DNA from: Cryptomeria japonica
Lineage: Eukaryota; Streptophyta; Pinopsida; Cupressales; Cupressaceae
Direction: 5' to 3'
Length of the DNA stretch: 64,000 nucleotides
NCBI RefSeq assembly: GCF_030272615.1
Contig: NC_081409.1
Span: 18,788,260 to 18,852,259 of the forward strand
Both the position numbers and the translations under genes were made by a program. This document shows positions 45,550-57,301 of this stretch, one piece after another. The notes below the pieces were generated by a model that searched no databases, had not been told where the DNA came from, and saw only the letters and a program-made list of their open reading frames with translations. Numbering within the stretch: position 1 is the stretch's first letter; each line of letters begins with the position of its first letter.

Positions 45550-46610
45550 TCAAGTTGCATAACTCTGATTTTCTGAAATTTCATTGCCACTTAAGGGCCT
45601 GTTTTGGCACACCATGATCCTGCACATACCCGACCATTCATATAGTCCTTCATTTGTCTTGAATGTTGTCTTCCACTCATCTCCTTCTTTGATCCTAATC
45701 TGATGATATACACTCTTCAAGTCTATCTTTGTTAATTTTTTGGCTCCACTAAAACAGTCCACTATGTCATCCATCCTAGGCAAAGGAAACCGGTATTTCA
45801 CTGTGATCTTGTTTATTTCTCTGGAATTGGTACACATCCTCTATTCTCCATTCTTCTTAGGGGATAATACCGCTGGTACTGCACAAGGGCTCAGACTTTC
45901 TCTGATCAAACCTTTCTTCAACAACACCTGCACTTGTCTATTCAACTCTTCATTCTCTACCAGTGTCATCCGGTGTGCAAATTTGTTAGGCAAACCAGCC
46001 CCGGGAACCAGGTCCATGCAATGACTGATACTTCTCATAGGTGGAAATCCATCAGGCACATTATCTAAAATGATGTATTCATATTTTGTCAGCAAATCTT
46101 TTATCTCTTCCGGTTGTTCTTCTTCATGCTCCAGATTCTTAGTCTTCTTAGGAACTAAGACAAAACACACATTCTCATGTCTCAATCCATCTAGGAATTT
46201 CCTTCCATCCACCAAATAGATTCTAGCATTTGTATAGACTCCACTCTCTAAAGGTTCATCCAAGGGAAAAAAAGTTTGCTTCATCCCATTGGCCACAATA
46301 GTGTATGTATTTTTCCTCCCATCATGTATTGCATGTCTATCAAATTGCAAAGGTCTACCCCAAAAAAGGTGACAAATATCCATAGGCATAATATCACACA
46401 AGACTTCATCATGATAATTCCCAATTTTCAATTTCACCAAACATTGCTCACTTACTAACAACTTATGTTCATCGTGAATCAATGCTATCTGATAAGGCTT
46501 AAGGTGTTTCAATCTTTTCAAATTCAATTTATTCACCATCTCTTCTGAAACAAGATTATCTAAAATACCATTATCAATAACAACTTTACAACACTTACCA
46601 GATACCTTAC
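45550..46610 (-). pseudogene. pol: Protease and N-terminal reverse transcriptase of gypsy-B
   Basis: The protease begins at the solo LTR junction with KVSGKCCKVVIDNG (active-site DNG), then LVSEEMVNKLNLKRLKHLKPY and CHLFWGRPLQFDRH. The connection HCMDLVPGAGLPNKFAHRMT leads to reverse transcriptase: LIRESLSPCAVPAVLSPKK, a TAG where relatives have Trp, then [45 protein letters not shown] and TNEGLYEW. Similarity ends before the usual MPFGLTNAP, and the YXDD catalytic box is therefore missing. A single stop separates two otherwise open frames, so decay is modest. Confidence 0.85.
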
Positions 46611-47806
46611 TATTGGCAATTTGGACGAATTGATTGTGTTGCATTGATGTCAACACTAGCTGTTTTGTTGTCTACCGACTTCCGGTAGAGTGGTTGGATT
46701 ATGATAATTGATCTATGAGACCATCTCCAATATTCTTCAATTTGGTTTGGCTTGTGGTATTGGCTTGGATTGGTTATTCATGTATTCCTAATGTGTATCA
46801 CATTTAGTTGGTTCGAGATTTGATGATCTTGATGCTATCATTTGTTCTAGTAAGCCTTTTGGTCATTGGTAAGGGTTTTACCAACACCGCTTTGATGAAG
46901 ATATTTTGATGAATCCAATAAGTGGTGGTGGTGTGGCTTCTAGAAGGTTATCAGGATGCTGATGATTATCATGTTCATGTTCCAGTTGATCGTGATGTTT
47001 CATTTAACACCAGACCCATTCAGTTATGGATCAGTTTGTGTAATGTGTTGGTTGATGCTCCCGATGCATCATGGGTTGGATTTATTGTTTTGATTATGTT
47101 GTTTTGGTCTTAGGCTGACTTGGTTTATCACTGTTTTGTGGGATTATGTAACAGATCCATTGCATTATCTTTTGGGTGGCCGACCTAATTGTTTAGGTCC
47201 CAGGTTGGTATAAATATGATGTAAGATCTCTTTGTAGATCATAACTTAAGAGTGGGATATATGATTATCTGTGTGAAAATAATGTTGTAATCATATGCAG
47301 AGGTTTTGGTCGATCATAGGTGATCGAATTGGGTTTGTGAAAGAGGTTTAAGACCTCTAGGATTGAGCTTAACCGGAACTATACTCAGGCATAGGAGATG
47401 CTATTCTTGTAGTTCACTCATCTTTTCGAATTGTAGTCTGGATTTCTTTGTAGTCAGTGAGGCTCCTTTTGTGATGAGAAGTGTGCTCTAGGCAGTGTGC
47501 CTTCCTACATGTGCAGGCCCCTCTTATTGTAATCACATACTTGCTGCAGAAGTATTATCTAACTGTGGGTAGGCTTCCCACCATGGTTTTTGCCTTTACT
47601 GGTTTTTCCACATATAAATCTTGGTGTTATGTGTTATGGATGGTTGGTTAATTATTATGTACTTTATGTTTATGCTTAACTGATACATCTTCTATTCTGA
47701 TATTTGGTTTATGCATTCCAGTAGAAGGTTTTGTGAGCTTAAAGTTTTATAATCTGTTGACAACTAATTCACCCCCCCTCTCAATTGTGCACCGGTTATC
47801 CTAACA
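46611..47806 (+). mobile_element. Solo LTR of a copia element, TSD CTTAC/TTTAC
   Basis: It starts TATTGGCAATTTGG (TG changed to TA) and ends GGTTATCCTAACA. CTTAC (46606-46610) and TTTAC (47807-47811) flank it. It resembles the copia-C LTRs in opposite orientation: matching stretches include TTGATGTCAACACTAG-like and GAGCTTAACCGGAACTATAC. A TATAAATA box lies at 47209-47216. Near its end it has the C-run motif shared by the copia LTRs. It sits inside the gypsy-B protease. Confidence 0.8.
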
Positions 47807-47811
47807 TTTAC

Positions 47812-48978
47812 ATATGGTCTTGAATAAATTATTCCTCTACAAGGGCTCTTCATCTCTCTCGATATGACACAAATCTCTCCTCATCATCAACAGTTCTCCA
47901 TCTTCCAGTGATTATCTGATCCGGTGGGGTTTTCTTCCATCACTGTTGTTCTTCTGGTACTCTTTGTCTTCTTATAGTCGAAAGCACGATGTCCTTCTCC
48001 TCCACACTTATAGAAAGTTCCTCCAAACATTCACCTACCTTGTCTTCTGTCATCTCTTACAAAATTCTCATTCTAGTAGTCATCCGGTAGAAATTTCTAT
48101 CCTTTCCGATATAAATTACCTTCTTTGCTCACTTCTTTGTCCTTGTTCTGATTCGTACAGTTTCCTCTACCTCTGGTATATCCTCTTCCTCTGGAAAACA
48201 TTCCCCCACTACTTCTTTGCCTCTGCTCATGTCTTTTGTTTAACTTCTCTTCTACCTCAAAAGCATACTAGTAAGCCTCTTCAATGCTCTGTAATTTGAT
48301 CAAACTAAGTTTGTCTTGTATAGACACCTGCAATCCATTCAAATATCTTGCAACTTGTTCAACTTCATCACCAACATGTCTGGATCTAATATTTAAGTTG
48401 TAAAATGCTTTAGTGTACTTCTTCACACTAGATTCCCCCTATCTCAAATTTTGCATCTTTCAAAACAAATTCACTTGATAATCAACTGGCATGAATTTGG
48501 ATTTCAACTTAGCAACCATCCGATCTCATGTCTTGATCTTCTCATTACCTCTTCTCTATCTATAAATCTACAAATTCTCCCACCAAAGAGATGCATGACC
48601 TTTCAATCGGGTACATGCATATTTCACCTTCCTTTCTTTTGTAGTGTTTTCAAAATCAAAATATTTCTCCATCTCTGAGATCCAATCCATCAATTCATCT
48701 GAATCCAACTTTCCATCATATTTCGGTGGGGTAAAATACGGTTTAGTATTCGCCCTACTCAAAACCCTCAAAAACCTTTCCTCATTTGGATCAACTGTCA
48801 GTGGGTTTAGTTGTTCTATCAGGGCTTCTTCTCTTTCATCTTTACTTACATCTTCAATGTGTCAACCTCTTCTTTGGGCTGTCTCCATGGCTTCCAATCG
48901 GGCTACTATTCCTCGCAACATTTCCATCACAACCGCATTCCCATGCACTCCACCACTCCTAGTTCCTCTTTGTTCCAT
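47812..48978 (-). pseudogene. gag: Gag of gypsy-B
   Basis: The ATG at 48978 opens MEQRGTRSGGVHGN, 96 bp after the primer site. At 48771-48568 the capsid core reads PPKYDGKLDSDELMDW, then EKYFDFE and CTRLKGHASLWWENL, a standard plant gypsy gag. Below that the frame is broken repeatedly, but YTKAFYNLNIRSRH, VARYLNGLQ and a degenerate knuckle YKCGGEGHRAFDY (near 48020) can be followed. The two outer Cys of the knuckle are Tyr. The frame runs into the protease across the solo LTR. Confidence 0.75.
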
Positions 48979-49073
48979 CTTTACGCCAGTCTTGTACAGC
49001 CATAGGTCAGATCCATAGTCTACCACCCTACAACAAAATTCTTAGGACAACGCAATCTGCGGAATGAAAGCTC

Positions 49074-49085
49074 GCTCTAATACCA
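49074..49085 (-). other. Primer binding site of gypsy-B, initiator tRNA-Met
   Basis: The minus strand reads TGGTATTAGAGC two bases after the LTR end, the initiator-Met site with one C to T change. Confidence 0.8.
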
Positions 49086-49087
49086 CT

Positions 49088-49860
49088 TGGAGCCGTCACC
49101 AGGTAGGAGGGACCTCAAAGAGATCAGTCCATATCGGTCAACAAGAGTAAACATAATGGAACCACAAGGACATGATGGGGGCAATGCAGAACAAATTAAA
49201 TTATATCATAAAATCTAATTACAACCAACCGATAACAACCGGGTTACAGAAACCAGCTCACAGGCCTGCTAAAACATGCTCAAAATACAGAATAGGTCAC
49301 AACTGGGACCTCAAATCTTAAGATCTATCTTCTATGCTTAGTCTAACTCCTTCGATTGCATTCTAATGCTCTATTACAATGATTTATACGATCCAAGGGG
49401 ATCTGATCGGCCCAAAACGGGATCAAAACCTGAAGAACAAGACCTAACATGTAAAACCAACAAGGTTGGCCTCCGCCAAAGAAATTCCTCTGGAAAATCC
49501 AAAGGATGAAGTGTAGATCATGAGGAAAGGTCGACCACATGCTAAGGAACATCAGAATCAACACTTAGGGCTCCCCAAGCTACAAAAAGGATCCAGTAGA
49601 TCACCAATGCAAATAGGTTCAGGTAGTTGGTAAAAGAAAACTGTCTCAGAAACTCATATCGATAGCTTGTCGGAAAATACTCCAAATGCTCCACGGTTTG
49701 GGAATAAGGAAGATAATCAAGTCTTAAAGAAAAATCCAATTCCACAGGTTCCAGTGAGCCAAATTCGGGACACACAAAAAGAAATGTTGAAACTGCAAAC
49801 ATAAAGGAAATATTTTTGGTTGATGCAAGATTGCTATGAACCGGGGATGCTCCTGCATCA
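49088..49860 (-). repeat. 5' LTR of gypsy-B
   Basis: On the minus strand it starts TGATGCAGGAGCATCCC at 49860, where copia-B coding sequence breaks off, and ends GTGACGGCTCCA at 49088 before the primer site. Open frames inside it (49343-49802) are LTR sequence. Confidence 0.7.
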
Positions 49861-50284
49861 CATCATTGGGATCTCCCCCTAGATCCGAATCAGTAAATCC
49901 TTTTAAAGTAAAATAACAATTTACATCATAAAATAAACCAACATTAATAGTTCCTTTAATATATCTCAAATTTCTTTTTGCAACTTTAAAGTGAGTTTGT
50001 TGAGGTTTAGACATATATCTAGAAACCAAACCAACACGATAAGAAATATTAGGCCTAGTAAGAGTTAAATAACTTAAACTTCCAACTAGCTATCTATATA
50101 AAGTAGCATCAACTAAAGGAGTTTGCAGAAACATGATTAACATCATTCATTTTAAATTTGTCTAAAAGATCTTAAGCATATTTACTTTGAGATAGAAAAA
50201 TATCATTACTTGTTTGCCAAATTTGCATTCCCAAAAAATAATGTAAAAGTCCTAAATCAGTCATTAGAAATTTTTGATTAAGTT
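49861..50284 (-). pseudogene. pol: Copia-B reverse transcriptase end and RNase H start
   Basis: It continues the copia-B pol frame from 57302 across copia-C. Readable parts: LMTDLGLLHYFLGM-type text next to the duplication, then VSRYMSKPQQTHFKVAKRNL, RYIKGTINVGLFY and GFTDSDLGGDPND, where copia RNase H normally continues with RKSTSG. The frame stops at the gypsy-B LTR. Several stops are present. The rest of RNase H and the 3' LTR of copia-B are not found. Confidence 0.75.
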
Positions 50285-50289
50285 GAAAC

Positions 50290-51497
50290 TGTTAGACAGT
50301 TTAGATAACCAGAAGACAACTAGGAGGGGGGGGGGTGAATCAATTGTCATAGATTACCAAAAGCATTATCAATTCAAAATAACAAACCAAAATAATAGTT
50401 AATCCAATTAAGAATAACCAATAATCATAGAATAAAAGCCATCCACACAACACCAAGATTTGTACATGGAAAACATGGTAGAGGGAAAAACCATGGTGGG
50501 AATCATACCCATAGTTAGATAATACTTCTACAGTAAGTATGTGAATTTATAATGAGGGGGCCTGCACTTGCACTTATAGGAAGGCCAACAACCTAGAGCA
50601 CACTGCTCTTCACAAAAGGAGTCTCATTGAATACATACAAATCTAGACTACAATCTAGAGAAGTGTTGAACTGCAAAAGATAGCATCTCCTATGCCTGAG
50701 TATAGTTCCGGTTAAGCTCAATACTGGAGGACCAAATCCTCTTAGAAACCCAATTCGATCTCCATTGATTGACCAACTCCTTTGTCCGAATGATATTACA
50801 TTATTCACGCATTACACTCCTTGACCATGACCTCTTACAATAACCATGATGATCTACAATGAGATCTTACATCTTATTTATACAAACCCTCAACCATAAA
50901 CAATTAGGTCGGCTATCAGACAATAAACCAATTACATTATTACAAACCATGCCGACCTTAGACTAAAACAAATAATATCCAACACATAAGACATCCTGGA
51001 AATACAACAATAATTCCTTTCCACACGTTACGTTAATGCCGATCCATAACCTAGATCAACCGGGACCAAGAATAGGTCCATACGTTACATTAATGATCTC
51101 CAAATGCCAAGTCTCGAACAAGATTTCCAACAACATCCTGAAACTCCATCAGAAGCTGCACCAACACCAATTATGCAATGCATCAAAGTTCTCCACCAAA
51201 AGATCTACCGGTGAAACCCTCACCAAAACCAGAAACCAATCTTCTATGTAAGAAGAATAACATCCAATCACTAGACCAAAACCAACTGACCAAATAGGAG
51301 TATAGGCATTATGAACAAGCCAATTCCATCACCAGATTATACCAGAGTTAATCAGATAATGCCGGATCCAAGTTAACTAAAAACCACTCAACCTACCGGG
51401 ACCAGAAGGGTGCCGGTAAAGCATCCAAACAACTAGTATTGACATCAATAACAAAACATCAATGTAAAACATAATCAATTCCACCAAAAGGACAACA
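50290..51497 (-). repeat. 3' LTR of copia-C
   Basis: On the minus strand it starts TGTTGTCCTTTTGG at 51497 and ends CTGTCTAACA at 50290. A minus-strand TATAAATA lies at 50875-50882. It aligns end to end with 56095-57301 with scattered substitutions. Confidence 0.9.
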
Positions 51498-51515
51498 ATC
51501 TCCCCCTTTGGCATT
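51498..51515 (-). other. Polypurine tract of copia-C
   Basis: The minus strand reads CAAAGGGGGAGAT directly before the 3' LTR. Confidence 0.85.
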
Positions 51516-51852
51516 GATGGCAACACTAGATGTGAAAAACATCCAAGTACCAAGAAATGCCAAACAAGTCTCTCCTATGGAAGACGACTAACAATCTCCT
51601 GCATATAGCTCTGAATATCAATGTTTCTTGCCCTGTGAATAATATCTCTGTAAAGTTATGATTTTCTTTTTCACATCGCTATCTCTCCCCCTTTAACATC
51701 AATGCCAAAAATCTGAAAAAAATACCAAAGAAAAAACATAAGCCTCTGAATCTCAAAATGACTACTCCCCCTGAGCAGTAGCATCCCACATCAGTGCTAG
51801 AATGAATAGTATCTCTAGTAGTGCATACCGGACTGATGCCAAACCGCATCAA

Positions 51853-52362
51853 TCAAGTCTCTATCGGAGGGGCAGAAACCCCCAATCTGTCTCTCAGGTA
51901 CTCAAAAGATTCCTTTGATAAAGGTTTAGTGAAAATATCTGCAATCTGTTCTTTAGTGTTCACATAAACTAGTTTAACTTCATTTGCTTCCACCTTCTCC
52001 TTTAAAAAGTTACACTTGATAGATATGTGTTTTGTCTTAGAGTGAAATACTGGATTCTTTGATATATCAATAGCAACAAAGTTATCACAGTGAATAACTA
52101 CCGGTGCATCAGAATCCACCTTTATATCTTTCAACATTTGCTTCATCCATAAAACTTGTGTACAATTAGTAGTAGCAACAACATACTCAACTTCAACAGT
52201 AGATAAACAAGTACATGACTTTTTCTTACTGATCCATGAAACCAACTTCTTTCCAAGAAAGAAAGCTCCACCAGAAGTACTTTTTCGGTCATCAACATCT
52301 CCTACCCAGTCAACATCTGTATATGCACATAAAGTGAAGCTATCATCCTTAGGATACCACAA
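51853..52362 (-). pseudogene. pol: RNase H of copia-C
   Basis: The 169-codon frame has all four catalytic positions: YTDVDWVGD (Asp), STVEVEYVVA (Glu), IHCDN (Asp) and QIADIFTK (Asp). DDRKSTSGGAFFLG and KTKHISIKCNFLKE are the usual copia landmarks. It is the best-preserved domain of the element and degrades the RNA strand of the RNA-DNA hybrid. A stop separates it from reverse transcriptase at about 52370. Confidence 0.9.
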
Positions 52363-52371
52363 ACCATATTC

Positions 52372-53487
52372 TTATGTACCTTGTAAGTATCTAAAAATCC
52401 TTTTCACCACCATCTCATGATTTTCTCTAGGGTCACTCTGATATCTTGAAACAATACAAACAACATTCATAATGCCAGGTCTAGTCTGAGTTAAATAAAG
52501 TAGACCTACAATCGTAGATTTGTATCTTGTAGGATTTTTTGGTGCAAAAACATACTTCCTTGTCAATTTCTCACTTGTAACCATAGGTGTACTTATTGGT
52601 TTAGAATTTTCCATACCAAATTTCTTCAACAATTCCTTAGCATATTTAGTTTGACAGATAAAAATACCTTTGTTAGTCTAAGTAATCTACAAACCTAAGA
52701 AAAATTTCATCTCACCAATCATAGACATCTCAAATTCTTTCTCCATGTTCTTAGAAAATTCTATGCATAATTTATCTTCACCTGCAAAAATAATGTCATC
52801 AACAAATACTTCAATAATCAGTATATCATCATTAATGATTTTATAATACAAATTACTGTCAGCACTTCCCTTAGTAAAACCAAGCTTCAAAAGATATTTA
52901 TCCAACCTTGCATACTAAGCTCTAGGTGCTTGTTTCAATCCATATAAAGCTTTGCTTAACCTACAAACCATATCAATATCTTCTGATAGTGAAAAACCAT
53001 CAGGTTGCTCAATATAAACTTCCTCATCAAGATCCCCATTCAAGAATGCACATTTAACATCCATCTGATAAACCTTGTAGTTTTTATAAGCAACATAGGC
53101 AAGAAATAATCTTACAGCTTCAATCCCAGCTACAGGTGCAAAAGTTTCTCCATAATCAATTCCTTCCTTCTAAGAATATCCTTTACAAACCAATCTAGCC
53201 TTATTCCTTATAACTTTACCATCCTCATTCAATTTATTCCTAAAAACCCATTTAGTTCCAATAACATTTTTATTTTTAGGCCGGGGAACCAAAGTCCATG
53301 TGTTATTTTTCTCAATCTGATCTAATTCTTCTTCCATAGCTTTTAACCAAAATTCATCTTTACATGCCTCAATTACTGATACTGGTTCAACTTGTGAAAT
53401 TAAACATACCTCATTAGTTACTAGTATTCTTATTGTCATCACTCCATTGCTCTTATCCCCAATGATTTGATCTTTAGAATGATTCAC
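52372..53487 (-). pseudogene. pol: Reverse transcriptase of copia-C
   Basis: Landmarks in order: EACKDEFWLKAMEEELDQI, NTWTLVPRPKNKNVIGTKWV, ARLVCKGYS (53487-53170), the fingers/palm region with stops (53160-52910), then LGFTKGSADSNLYY, VFVDDIIFAG (catalytic box FVDD, usual YVDD), EMSMIGEMKFFLGL, and NPTRYKSTIVGLLYLTQTRP with VCIVSRYQSDPRENH. The catalytic Asp pair is intact. At least four stops, mostly TAG or TAA, break it. Confidence 0.9.
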
Positions 53488-53694
53488 TCTCGCATAGTCT
53501 TCTGACTCTCTGTTCTCTTCCCCGTTCTTTAGTTACTATATAATTTTTTGATGTTGCTAGAGTAACTAGTTCAACTCTCTGTTTTGATAAAGGTGCTACC
53601 GGTTCAGATATAATCATTTCCACTGATGGTTCCTTCTCATAAATTCTAATTTGACTCTTGCTTAGCTCATCTACTTTGACATTAGCACTCTCCA

Positions 53695-54540
53695 CTATTT
53701 TCTGCAATCTCTTGTTATAACATCTATATGCTTTGCTTTCATTAGAATAACAAAGAAATATGCCTTCATCACTTCTAGGATCAAATTTCCCAATAGCATC
53801 ATCTCTCCTGATATAATATTTACTACCAATGATTTTGAAATACTTAATTGTAGGTGTATTGCCAAACTATAATTCATAAGGTGTCTTACCAGTTTCTCCT
53901 TTGATATGTACTCTATTGAATGTATAAACCATTGTACTAACTTCTTCTCTCCAATAGATATGAGGTAGATTTGCTTACATAATCATTGTTCTAGCAGCAT
54001 CCAAGATAGTTTTGTTTTGCCTTTCCACAACTCCATTTTTTTGAGGTGTCCAGGGAGCAAAAAATTGCCTTCTGATACCATGCTTGTCACAAAAGTTATT
54101 AAACTCACCGGATGTGAATTCTCCACCATGATCTGATCTCAAACATTTAATCTTCAATCCTATTTCAGTTTCCACTTTAGCCTTAAACATTTTAAAATTT
54201 TCAAATGCTTCAAATTTTTCTCTCAAAAAAGTAGCCCACATCATTCTAGAATAATCATCAATGATTAGCATAAAATATCTATCACCATGAAAACTTTTAA
54301 CTCTAGCAGGACCGCATAAACCAGTGTGAATAAGATCAAGAACATCATTTGATTTATCTTGTATACTCTTAAAAGAGGTTCTAACCTATTTACCCATTTG
54401 ACATTCTTTACATACCGGATTATAGAGCTTCGTAATCTTAGGTATATCTCTAACAACCTTAGTTGAACTGATCTTCACAATGCAATCAAAATTTACATGG
54501 CACAACCTTTTATGCCATAACCAACTTTCATCAATCTATA
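53695..54540 (-). pseudogene. pol: Integrase of copia-C
   Basis: The zinc region is decayed near 54540-54380 (KWHKRLCHVN-like text read through stops, CQMGK-type pair). The core is clear: IDDYSRMMWATFL (first Asp), CLRSDHGGEFTS (second Asp) and WTPQKNGVVERQNKTI (Glu), at 54271-53975. After a stop, the downstream part FNRVHIKGETGKTP-like and KYYIRRDDAIG-like text continues to about 53700. It joins element DNA into the host genome. Confidence 0.85.
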
Positions 54541-54654
54541 TAATTAAACATGTCTTCTCACCAGAGTTCAAATGAATATGTTACCTTTTGTCTGTGTACC
54601 GGTTGCAATCTCCAAACCAGATTTGTTAATGATTTTGCATTTTCCATCCTTGAA

Positions 54655-56054
54655 TTATAATTGAAATCCCTTATATACCAATTCTCCTACAATCAAAAGA
54701 TTATGCTTCAAACCTTCAACAAAATAAATATTGTTAGTATTTTTCTTACCATCCAATGATATAGTTCCTTTTCCCATAATCATACATTCCTTGTCAACTC
54801 CAAATCTAACTAATCCACCATTAATTTCTTGTAAAGATAGAAAATTTTCTTTATCTCTAGTCATATGATGTAAACAACCACTGTCAATTACCCATTCATT
54901 CTTATCCTCAATTTTAGCAGCAAGAGCCTCTTCCTCTGGTACATTCTCTTCCAGTGCCAGATCATCTTCCTTGATAGCTAGGAATACCCATTCTTTCCCA
55001 TTGTTGGATCCACTAGAAGAGTCTTCTAACAGTTCATCATCTGAATCAGTAATGCCTTCCTCATCCGCTATGTAGCATAGTTTATTTTTCTTAAATCTAA
55101 ACTTTTTCTGATTAGGCTTAAATGATTTCTTAACTCTTTCTTCAAATCTTAAATTCCTTTCAGGACATCTAGATGCAAAATGACCAATCTTATTACATGA
55201 AAAACATTTAAAAGGTTCTTTCCTTCATACTTACTTCCTACTGGTCCTTTCTATGCTCTTCTAGAAAATAGTGATTCAAGTTACTCAAACTCTTCATCTT
55301 CTCTCTTCATATCTTCTAATTCTTTTTCATATAAAACTTTCCAATCTTGCTTACCGGTTGTAGATGTAGATGCATGAAAAGCAGGTTCAGTTTTCACAGC
55401 TCCAGAAGGTCCAAATTCCTCAAGCTCAAAAGAAGATAGTTTCCCAACTAAAGTATCTCTATTGACAGATGTATTCACCATTGTTCTCAACTCATTAATA
55501 ACAGTAGCCTTCATTTTGTAAGCCGGTGGTAGGGATCTTAGAACTTTAGAAACAATCTCATCTTCACTCAGAGTTCCACCACAACATTAAATTCCCATAA
55601 CAATCTCATTTACTCTTTTCATGAATGCAATAATCCTTTCATCTTCTTCCATCTTCAGATTTTTATATCTCACTCGATAACCATCAAGTTTAGCAATCTT
55701 CACTATAGGGTCACCTTAATTAAGGGTTTGCAATTTATCCCATATAGCCTTTCCAGATGATTTGTCTGTTAATCCCATAATCTACTGATCAGAAAGTGCA
55801 CACAAGAGGGCTTCTCTTTCTTTACAATCATTCTCAATCTCCTTGTCTAGGTTTGTCAGAGGAGGATTCCCAGATCCCAAATTATAGGGTGTGATACCAA
55901 TCTTTGTGATCTCCCAAATCTCCTTGCCAAGACATCTTAGATGAGTCTCCATTCGAATCTTCCATACTATATAATTTGTTCCTTCAAGACTCGGTATATC
56001 CCTTTGAAAAATAGCTCCAGAAGAACTAGATGAACTCGAACTGTTAGTTGCCAT
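54655..56054 (-). pseudogene. gag: Gag and protease of copia-C
   Basis: The ATG at 56054 opens MATNSSSSSSSSG, then PSLEGTNYIVWKIRMETHLR, the plant copia gag start. The middle part (55514-55281) is Glu-rich. The knuckle CFSCNKIGHFASRC is at 55165-55206. The protease active site VIDSGCLHHMTRD follows near 54870, and FVEGLKHNLLIVGEL at 54720-54660 leads into integrase. Stops near 55590, 55720 and 55780 and a frameshift break it. The short distance from the primer site to the ATG supports the start. Confidence 0.85.
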
Positions 56055-56094
56055 AGGACCTTCCTATAGAGAGGACCAAGGCTCTAATACCAAT

Positions 56095-57301
56095 TGTTAG
56101 ACAATTCAGATAACTGGAAGACAACTGAGAGGGTGGGGGGGGGGTGAATCAGTTGTCATAGATTACCGAAAGCATTATCAATTCAAAATAACAATACTAG
56201 AATAGCAGTTAATCCAATTAAGCATAAACAATAATCACAGAATAAAAGCCATCCACACAACACCAAGATTTGTATGTGGAAAACCCAGTAAAGGGAAAAA
56301 CCATGGTGGGAAGCCTACCCATAGTCAGATAATACTTCTGCAGTAAGTATGTGAATTTACAATGAAGGGGCCTGTACTTGTAGGAAGGCCAACAACCTAG
56401 AGCACATCGCTCTTCACAAAAGGAGTCTCATTGACTACATACAAATCCAGACTACAATCTGGAGAAGTGTTGAATTGCAAAAGATAGCATCTCCTATGCC
56501 TGAGTACAGTTCCAATTAAGCTCAATACTGGAGGACCAAATCCTCTTAGAAACCCAATTCGATCTCCATTGATCGGCCAAATCCTCTGTCTAAATGATAT
56601 TACAATATTCACACATTACATTCCTTGACTATGACCTCTTACAATAACCATGATGATCTACAATGAGATCTTACATCTTATTTATACAGACCCTCGACCA
56701 TAAACAATTAGGTCGGCTACCAGACAATAAACCAATTACATTATTACAAACCATGTTGGCCTTAGACTAAAACAAATAATATCCAACACATAAAACATCC
56801 TAGAAATACAATAATAATTCCTATCCAGACATTACATTAATGTCGATCCATAGCCTAGATCATTTGGGACCAATAATAGGTCCACATGTTACTTTAATGA
56901 TCTCCAAACGCGAAGTCTTGAACAAGATTTCCAACAACATCCTGAAACTCCATCGGAAGCTGCACCAACACCAATTATGTAATGCATCAAAGTTCTCCAC
57001 CAAAAGATCTATCGGTGAAACCCTCGCCGGAACCAGAAACCAATCTTCTATGTAAGCAGAATAACATCCAATCACCAAACAGAAACCAACTGACCAAATA
57101 GGAGTATAGGCATTATGAACAAGCCAATTCCATCACCAGATTGTACCGGAGTTAACTAGATCATGCCGGATCCAAGTTAACCAAAAACCACTCAACCTAC
57201 TGGGACTAAAAGGGTGCCAATAAAGCATCCAAACAACTAGTGTTGACATCAATGACAAAACATCAATGCAACACATAATCAATTCCACCAAAAGGCCAAC
57301 A
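56095..57301 (-). repeat. 5' LTR of copia-C, with adjacent primer site
   Basis: It starts TGTTGGCCTTTTGG at 57301 and ends ATTGTCTAACA at 56095, followed on the minus strand by TTGGTATTAGAGCC, the initiator-Met site with one C to T change. A minus-strand TATAAATA lies at 56679-56686. Confidence 0.9.

Larger units (their letters stand above)
45550..49860 (-). mobile_element. Ty3/gypsy retrotransposon, 3'-truncated (gypsy-B)
   Basis: 5' LTR 49088-49860, primer site, gag, protease and the first part of reverse transcriptase, then loss of similarity at about 45550. Integrase and the 3' LTR are absent. The protease and reverse transcriptase style differs from gypsy-A/C/D and fits the chromovirus-like plant gypsy group. 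A plus-strand solo LTR splits the protease. It inserted into copia-B at 49861. Confidence 0.8.
50290..57301 (-). mobile_element. Complete Ty1/copia retrotransposon (copia-C), TSD GAAAC/AAAAC
   Basis: LTRs 50290-51497 and 56095-57301 enclose gag, protease, integrase, reverse transcriptase and RNase H in copia order. Flanks are GAAAC at 50285-50289 and AAAAC at 57302-57306. Initiator-Met primer site and a polypurine tract are present. All domains carry stops, so the element is dead but structurally whole. Confidence 0.9.

Noticed and set aside
49343-49802. Short hydrophobic proteins upstream of gypsy-B gag
   Set aside because: They lie wholly within the LTR and no homology pattern is visible.
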